10,888 bases of DNA from CAZADH01 sp964483805 (lineage in GTDB: Bacteria; Muiribacteriota; Ozemobacteria; Ozemobacterales; Ozemobacteraceae), in the NCBI GenBank assembly GCA_964483805.1, contig CAZADH010000213.1, positions 1-10,888 on the forward strand. Direction: 5' to 3'. The notes under the pieces were generated by a model, which saw only the letters and a list, made by a program, of their open reading frames with translations, was not told the DNA's origin and did not search any database. Below, piece by piece: positions 8,171 to 10,888 of this stretch (positions within the stretch are counted from its first letter, which is position 1; the number at the start of each line of letters is the position of its first letter). A program made the position numbers and the translations under genes.

Positions 8171-8641
8171 ATGGGAAGACCGATCGTCCGCAATCCCAAC
8201 ATCATGCACAGCAAGCCGACGATCGCTGGCACCCGGATCACCGTCGAACTGATCCTGAACCTGCTGGAGTGCGGGTCGACAATCGATGACATCGTTGAGG
8301 ACTACCCCTACCTCACGCGAACCGGCGTTCGCGCCGCGATCAGAGTTGCGGCGAAGGCCATGGGACCGAGCGAGGAAAGCCGACGACAAGTTGCGAGCAT
8401 CAGGTTCGCAAAAACAGTGGTTCTGCCACTGCCTTTTCCCCTGAAGAGGCAACGAACAGCCCAAGCCGTGGTCTGGAAACACGGAAAATCCTGGCTGGGG
8501 CATCTGGAGCGATGCCCGGACCGCGTGAACCAGGGCGGGACCATCGCAGAACTGAGGGAGAACCCCGCCGAGGCGTACCGGAACCTGACCGGGAGGAAGG
8601 CGAGGGGACGGCGGCACCTGACCAGGGTCCAGGTGGACTGA
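8171..8641 (+). CDS. DUF433-HicB-like antitoxin domain fusion
   Basis: A 156-aa protein with a strong ribosome site, AGGAGG (8160-8165), five bases before the ATG. Residues 1-62 are a DUF433 domain: NPNIMHSKPTIAGTRITVELIL, then a Gly-Ser-Thr turn, DIVEDYPYLT and RAAIRVAA. DUF433 proteins are VapB-like antitoxins that normally stop at about 75-80 residues. Here the frame continues through a linker into residues about 86-141 that resemble HicB-family antitoxins: a conserved AVVWKHGKSWLGHLE, then PDRVNQGGTIAELREN and AYRNLTG. The tail is basic. Neither a PIN/DUF5615 toxin nor a HicA toxin is adjacent. A GTG at 8417 (residue 83) might start a separate HicB protein, but its ribosome site is poor. 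It may be a true fusion or the scar of a deletion joining two antitoxin genes. Domain calls rest on recognised motifs; function is inferred. Confidence 0.75.
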   Translation: MGRPIVRNPNIMHSKPTIAGTRITVELILNLLECGSTIDDIVEDYPYLTRTGVRAAIRVAAKAMGPSEESRRQVASIRFAKTVVLPLPFPLKRQRTAQAVVWKHGKSWLGHLERCPDRVNQGGTIAELRENPAEAYRNLTGRKARGRRHLTRVQVD

Positions 8642-8687
8642 TCCCGTCAGGCGCGATGGCTGGTCTCGTCAGAAAAATAGCTGTGAG

Positions 8688-8701
8688 CAACTTTTTTGTT
8701 G
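8688..8701. promoter_or_regulatory. Possible operator overlapping the retron -35
   Basis: An inverted repeat CAAC-TTTTTT-GTTG overlaps the start of the -35 hexamer. It is a plausible binding site for the XRE-type protein encoded in the same operon, but it is short and this is only a positional inference. Confidence 0.25.
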
Positions 8702-8727
8702 ACTTGCAGCACTGTTTCAGGTAGGAT
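8699..8727 (+). promoter_or_regulatory. Promoter of the retron operon
   Basis: TTGACT (8699-8704), a 17-bp spacer and TAGGAT (8722-8727) form a strong sigma70-type promoter, almost the same as that of the tRNA gene. The predicted start, about 8734, leaves some 370 nt of untranslated, highly structured leader before the first start codon at 9108. Confidence 0.75.
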
Positions 8728-8737
8728 CAATTTTGGC

Positions 8738-8836
8738 GGTCGATCCGACCAGGGTTCTTTGAAAACCTCAGCTCCGAGTGCGAACCAGAACAAGGGCCGA
8801 AAGGCCGGTCATCGGTCGCAGTTCGACCAGATGACT
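8738..8836 (+). ncRNA. Upstream leader hairpins
   Basis: Four stem-loops precede the putative msr-msd: GGTCG-ATC-CGACC (8738-8750); GGTT/AACC (8753-8767); GGCC-GAAA-GGCC with a GNRA tetraloop (8795-8806); and an 11-bp stem, GTCATCGGTCG (8808-8818) with CGACC (8824-8828) and GATGAC (8830-8835), having a single bulged A and a five-base loop. The last ends exactly where the a1-like arm begins, so the helices could stack. Confidence 0.5.
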
Positions 8837-8972
8837 GATGAAGACGATCTGTGAACTAGTCCGCACGTGCGACGGCGAGCCATGCGTCGTGCGTGCAGCA
8901 GCCAACGACAATCAGTGACGTTCGACGCCTCGTCGAACGTCACCTCCCGCCGTTGTCTCATCGTCGTCATCA
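8836..8972 (+). ncRNA. Candidate retron msr-msd RNA
   Basis: The 137-nt segment is closed by TGATGAAGACGAT (8836-8848) pairing with ATCGTCGTCATCA (8960-8972), 12 of 13 positions, with one A-G mismatch: the arrangement of retron a1/a2 arms. Inside come a 12-bp hairpin with two wobbles (8863-8874 with 8885-8896, ten-base loop), as expected of msr, and then a helix GACAA (8907-8911)/TTGTC (8953-8957) enclosing a perfect 13-bp hairpin GTGACGTTCGACG (8915-8927)/CGTCGAACGTCAC (8931-8943) with a three-base loop, as expected of msd. In known retrons the RT uses a 2'-OH of a guanosine after a1 as primer and copies msd. I cannot pick the priming G: TAG at 8858-8860 is a candidate, and the usual AGC context is absent. 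An alternative outer pair GAACCAG (8782-8788)/CTGGTTC (9000-9006) would enlarge the RNA. Confidence 0.6.
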
Positions 8973-8975
8973 CTC

Positions 8976-9072
8976 AACCTGTGCAATCCAGGATTGCAAC
9001 TGGTTCCAAAAAACAATCTGGGCTCGAAGCATCGCTCCTTTGCTGGTAGCACGCGTTGGCAACTGGCGCGTG
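8976..9072 (+). ncRNA. Downstream leader hairpins before the small ORF
   Basis: TGCAATC-CAG-GATTGCA (8982-8998) is a perfect 7-bp stem, extended by AACC/GGTT (8976-8979/9002-9005). CACGCGTTGG-CAA-CTGGCGCGTG (9050-9072) pairs at all ten positions with three G-U wobbles. The second ends about 22 bases before the ribosome site of the 83-aa gene, so leader structure could control its translation. Confidence 0.45.
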
Positions 9073-9107
9073 ATGCGTCACATGTTGACCAAAAAAGGAG
9101 CAGAACC

Positions 9108-9359
9108 ATGGAAAAGACCACTCTTCGAGGTGCCCTCGATCTTCTTCGGGAGATCAGGGATCAAAGAACTGGCGGTGCAAAGAGCAGTGCGGCAAAGAAA
9201 CTCGACGGAGCAATCCGACGCATCGAAAAGGCGATCCGGACGGGGAACAGCGCGAGGACTGACTCGAAGGCAATCCTTCTGGACATCAGCGTTGCGCTCC
9301 TGACCATGGACCGGTTCGTTGTGTTCGCGAGACACCTCGTCGATCTTCTTTCGCAGTAG
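9108..9359 (+). CDS. Small basic protein, candidate retron accessory or effector
   Basis: An 83-aa protein starting at ATG 9108 with AAGGAG (9095-9100) seven bases upstream. I do not recognise a family. Seen: an amphipathic N-terminal helix (about 5-20), a Lys/Arg-rich middle (24-50) with alternating Ala/Ile and charged residues typical of a second helix, and a hydrophobic C-terminal segment (55-82) with few charges that could be an amphipathic or membrane-associating helix. It has no Cys and no enzymatic motif. It is the first gene after the structured RNA, followed 37 bp later by the XRE gene, so all three proteins probably come from one transcript. Small helical proteins in this position may be toxins controlled by the RNA and RT; this is inference. 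The better ribosome site decides 9108 over upstream in-frame starts, which would overlap the hairpins. Confidence 0.7.
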   Translation: MEKTTLRGALDLLREIRDQRTGGAKSSAAKKLDGAIRRIEKAIRTGNSARTDSKAILLDISVALLTMDRFVVFARHLVDLLSQ

Positions 9360-9370
9360 CACACCAGGTT

Positions 9371-9386
9371 GTTTTTTTCTTTTCTT
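9371..9386 (+). other. Poly-T tract between the small gene and the XRE gene
   Basis: A run of seven T, a C, four T, a C and two more T occupies the 37-bp spacer. No convincing hairpin precedes it, so it is a poor terminator. In RNA it is a U-rich single-stranded stretch just before the ribosome site GGGAGAA (9387-9393) of the next gene. Confidence 0.5.
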
Positions 9387-9396
9387 GGGAGAACTT

Positions 9397-9678
9397 ATGA
9401 ACATCGGCAACGCCATAAAACTATGCAGGACCCGAAAACGAATGACCCAGGCTGTGCTGGCCGAGAAGGCCAGGATTTCGGCCCCCTACCTTTCGCAACT
9501 TGAGCAAGGGAAGAGGGATCCGGCACTCTCAGCATTGGAGCGCATCGCGAACGCGCTGGGAATCCCACTCAACATTCTCTTTTTCCTCGCTGCTGGCAGG
9601 GGAGAAATCGAGGGCATGAGGCCCGAGTTGGCCGAGAAACTGTCCCACTTGGCTCTGCTGCTCCTGGAGGACACTTGA
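9397..9678 (+). CDS. XRE-family HTH protein of the retron operon
   Basis: A 93-aa protein, almost entirely a Cro/C1-type helix-turn-helix domain: residues 5-62 run from IKLCRTRKRMTQAVLAEKA through the recognition helix ISAPYLSQLEQGKRDP to the closing helices ALERIANALGIPLNILFFLA. A short Glu/Leu-rich C-terminal tail (72-93) may serve for dimerisation. The ATG at 9397 is chosen because GGGAGAA (9387-9393) precedes it and it begins the domain exactly. Its stop overlaps the RT start by one base (TGATG at 9676-9680), so the two are translationally coupled. Retrons with an XRE-like HTH partner have been described as one class of retron systems (type VI, as I recall). It may repress the promoter at 8699-8727, bind the reverse-transcribed DNA, or both; neither is shown by the sequence. 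Confidence 0.9.
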   Translation: MNIGNAIKLCRTRKRMTQAVLAEKARISAPYLSQLEQGKRDPALSALERIANALGIPLNILFFLAAGRGEIEGMRPELAEKLSHLALLLLEDT

Positions 9679-10646
9679 TGCAGAAGCCCACGTTCCACGG
9701 CCGGCCGATCGGCAGCGTGCAAGCATTGGCCCGAATGCTCGGCGACACCGAGGCCCGAATCCGAAGGATCGCCGAGAACTCCGACCGGATGTACCACCAC
9801 CGATGCGTCATGAAGGGCCGAAAACCTCGCGAGGTCTTTGACGCCATGCCCCAACTCAAGAGAATCCAACAGAAGATCAACGAGAAGATCTTGCTCCAAG
9901 TCAACTACCCCACTTTTCTCCACGGCGGGCTCAGAGGCAGGGACTACATTTCTGATTGCACCCTCCACATCGGCGCCAAGGTTGCCGTCACGCAGGACAT
10001 CTCGAAGTTCTTCCCGAGCATACAACGTGAAGATGTGCGTCGAATTTGGCAATACTTCTTTCGATTCCCGCCGGAAGTCGCAGCAATCCTGGCGAACCTG
10101 ACAACGCGAGAAGGAGTCGTCCCTCAAGGTGCAAAGACGAGCGGATTTCTCGCCAACCTCCTCTTCTGGGAAGAGGAACCGGCCCTTGAAGCTCGGCTCG
10201 CAGACCAAGGCCTCCGCTACTCTCGATTCGTGGATGACATCACCGTTTCTTCGAACCGGACCATCGAGAAGGCCGAGGTAACCGCCATCATCGACTCCAT
10301 CGTGAGCATGTTTCGGCGACACGGCCTGCATCGAAACAAGGAGAAGAGCCGGGTCCATTCCGCCAACCGGCCGATTCGGGTCCACGGCGTTCACGTGAAC
10401 GGCCGCCAACCCAACATGCCCAAGAACGAGCGCCGGAAAATTCGAGCACGAATTCACCGAGCCGAGATGGCCCCGCCCGACAGTCTCGACCCCAAAGAAC
10501 TCGAATGTTTGGCGGGAAAAGCGGGTCTTGTCGCCCGACTCCACGAGCGCGAGGGCAACAAGATGAAGCAGCAGGTGACAAACCTGGCAAAACGCCAGGG
10601 TGAATCACGGCCAGCCCGACAACACGGGTCGGGGCAGCAAACGTGA
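9678..10646 (+). CDS. Retron-type reverse transcriptase
   Basis: A 322-aa single-domain RT, the size expected of retron RTs, starting at ATG 9678 with GGAGG at 9665-9669. Motifs in order: palm/finger entry KGRKPREVF and LKRIQQKI (45-66); LHGGLRGRDYISDCTLHIG (81-99), where retrons usually have NAxxH and this has DCTLH (93-97); motif A VTQDISKFFPSI with catalytic D107; motif B VPQGAKTSGFLANLLF with PQG at 149-151; motif C SRFVDDITVS with catalytic D186 and D187; and RVHGVHVNG (234-242) in place of the thumb VTG. The catalytic triad is intact, so it should be active. FVDD instead of YADD, DCTLH and VHG mark it as a divergent member. No integrase, maturase or protease domain is attached. It should make multicopy single-stranded DNA from the upstream RNA. 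A group II intron RT or Abi-type RT is less likely given size and motifs. Confidence 0.88.
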   Translation: MQKPTFHGRPIGSVQALARMLGDTEARIRRIAENSDRMYHHRCVMKGRKPREVFDAMPQLKRIQQKINEKILLQVNYPTFLHGGLRGRDYISDCTLHIGAKVAVTQDISKFFPSIQREDVRRIWQYFFRFPPEVAAILANLTTREGVVPQGAKTSGFLANLLFWEEEPALEARLADQGLRYSRFVDDITVSSNRTIEKAEVTAIIDSIVSMFRRHGLHRNKEKSRVHSANRPIRVHGVHVNGRQPNMPKNERRKIRARIHRAEMAPPDSLDPKELECLAGKAGLVARLHEREGNKMKQQVTNLAKRQGESRPARQHGSGQQT

Positions 10647-10790
10647 TGAGGTTGTTGCCTTGCCTCTCTCGGTGTCGCAGAAATGCTTGGGCACACAGAG
10701 GATGACGTCGGAGAAATCCGCCCTTTCGTCTCTTGCCGCGCCGGCCAGCGGCGGAAGAGTGCGTGGAGTCGAAATGCGAGGGTTCGCTGG

Positions 10791-10815
10791 GTGGAGCTAA
10801 CGGGGTTCGAACCCT
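10791..10815 (-). repeat. Inverted near-copy of the tRNA-Ala 3' end
   Basis: Read on the minus strand, these 25 nt match 23 of 25 bases of 7906-7930 (T-arm, 3' acceptor arm and one flanking base of tRNA-Ala); 24 nt of it have one mismatch. It is not a functional tRNA: only about 64 nt separate a possible GGAGC 5' acceptor arm from the discriminator, no D-arm or anticodon arm forms, and the T-stem has only three pairs. It looks like an attachment-site remnant or a tRNA fragment. The rest of 10647-10790 shows no gene and no clear terminator. Confidence 0.7.
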
Positions 10816-10848
10816 GAGCGGCTCAAGTGGAAAAGAGGGGGACAGATC

Positions 10849-10888
10849 ATGCTCCAACGCTTTGACAAGAAATCGGGCTTCCTGTTCT
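10849..10888 (+). CDS. Possible start of a further gene, cut by the right edge
   Basis: A purine-rich ribosome-site-like AGAGGGGGA (ending at 10842) precedes ATG at 10849, and 13 codons remain open to the edge (MLQRFDKKSGFLF). This is too short for any family call. Confidence 0.35.
   Translation, partial: MLQRFDKKSGFLF

Larger units (their letters stand above)
7930..10815. mobile_element. Accessory segment bracketed by tRNA-Ala 3'-end sequences
   Basis: Between the tRNA-Ala 3' end and an inverted near-copy of it lie an antitoxin fusion, a structured RNA, a small orphan protein, an XRE regulator and a reverse transcriptase. The retron part has A and T homopolymers and more A/T-rich codons than the operon on the left. 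No integrase or transposase is visible in the window, and the end repeats are inverted rather than direct, so the mode of acquisition is unknown. The boundaries are inferred from the repeats only. Confidence 0.35.

Noticed and set aside
7934..8617. 227-codon minus-strand frame
   Set aside because: It covers the complement of the antitoxin fusion and even the tRNA terminator; no ribosome site or recognisable domain.
8641..9107. CRISPR array
   Set aside because: The repeated elements are inverted hairpins of different sequence, not regularly spaced direct repeats.
8867..9303. Plus-strand frames through the leader
   Set aside because: They cross perfect hairpins, lack ribosome sites and are out of frame with, or upstream extensions of, the 83-aa gene.
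9486..10544. 352-codon minus-strand frame opposite the HTH and RT genes
   Set aside because: A shadow of the RT, whose catalytic motifs are all on the plus strand.
10583..10633. Two hairpins at the end of the RT gene as a terminator
   Set aside because: CCTGGC/GCCAGG and CCCGAC/GTCGGG lie inside the coding sequence and neither is followed by a T run.
10791..10854. A second, minus-strand tRNA gene
   Set aside because: Only the 3' part resembles a tRNA; the D-arm and anticodon arm are absent, the total is about 64 nt, and the T-stem is mostly unpaired.
10288..10857. 189-codon minus-strand frame containing an RVRTPLAP peptide
   Set aside because: That peptide is the translation of a tRNA 3' end, a common artefact; the remainder overlaps the RT in antisense.

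Overview
The window is high-GC bacterial DNA with a chromosomal housekeeping-like left part (1 to about 7855) and an accessory right part (about 7930 to 10815). The taxon cannot be fixed from sequence alone. Large multi-pass membrane proteins, two-GAF diguanylate cyclases and a protein with pilin-like Cys/His motifs suggest a Gram-negative environmental lineage, possibly one known only from metagenomes. The ten-base run of N at 6332-6341 shows that the contig was scaffolded.

Layout. 1-2030 (minus): the N-terminal 676 codons of a large membrane protein that runs off the left edge. 2147-6758 (plus): an apparent operon of a GAF-GAF-GGDEF diguanylate cyclase, the K+-uptake regulator TrkA and the K+ channel subunit TrkH; trkA and trkH overlap by four bases, and the N gap lies inside trkH. 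6791-7579 (minus, convergent): an unrecognised membrane-anchored protein with two Cys/His motifs. 7856-7929: tRNA-Ala(GGC) with a clear promoter and a rho-independent terminator.

The accessory part starts just past the tRNA. 8171-8641 encodes an in-frame fusion of a DUF433 antitoxin domain and a HicB-like antitoxin domain, with no toxin gene beside it. A strong sigma70-type promoter (8699-8727) then drives a leader of about 370 nt full of perfect or near-perfect stem-loops, followed by an 83-aa basic protein (9108-9359), an XRE-type HTH protein (9397-9678) and a compact retron-type reverse transcriptase (9678-10646). Within the leader, 8836-8972 has the architecture of a retron msr-msd RNA: a 13-position closing helix like a1/a2, one msr-like hairpin, and one msd-like long hairpin. 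I read this as an HTH-associated retron, probably an anti-phage system, with the 83-aa protein as a candidate effector. About 145 bp after the RT, a near-identical copy of the last 24-25 nt of the tRNA-Ala region occurs in inverted orientation (10791-10815), so the whole accessory block is bracketed by tRNA 3'-end sequence.

How the parts fit: the left operon couples a cytoplasmic two-GAF sensor/cyclase to K+ uptake. The right block is a separate, transferred-looking defence or toxin-antitoxin island next to a tRNA gene. The function of the retron, its RNA boundaries and the role of the small protein are inferred from sequence patterns, not shown.
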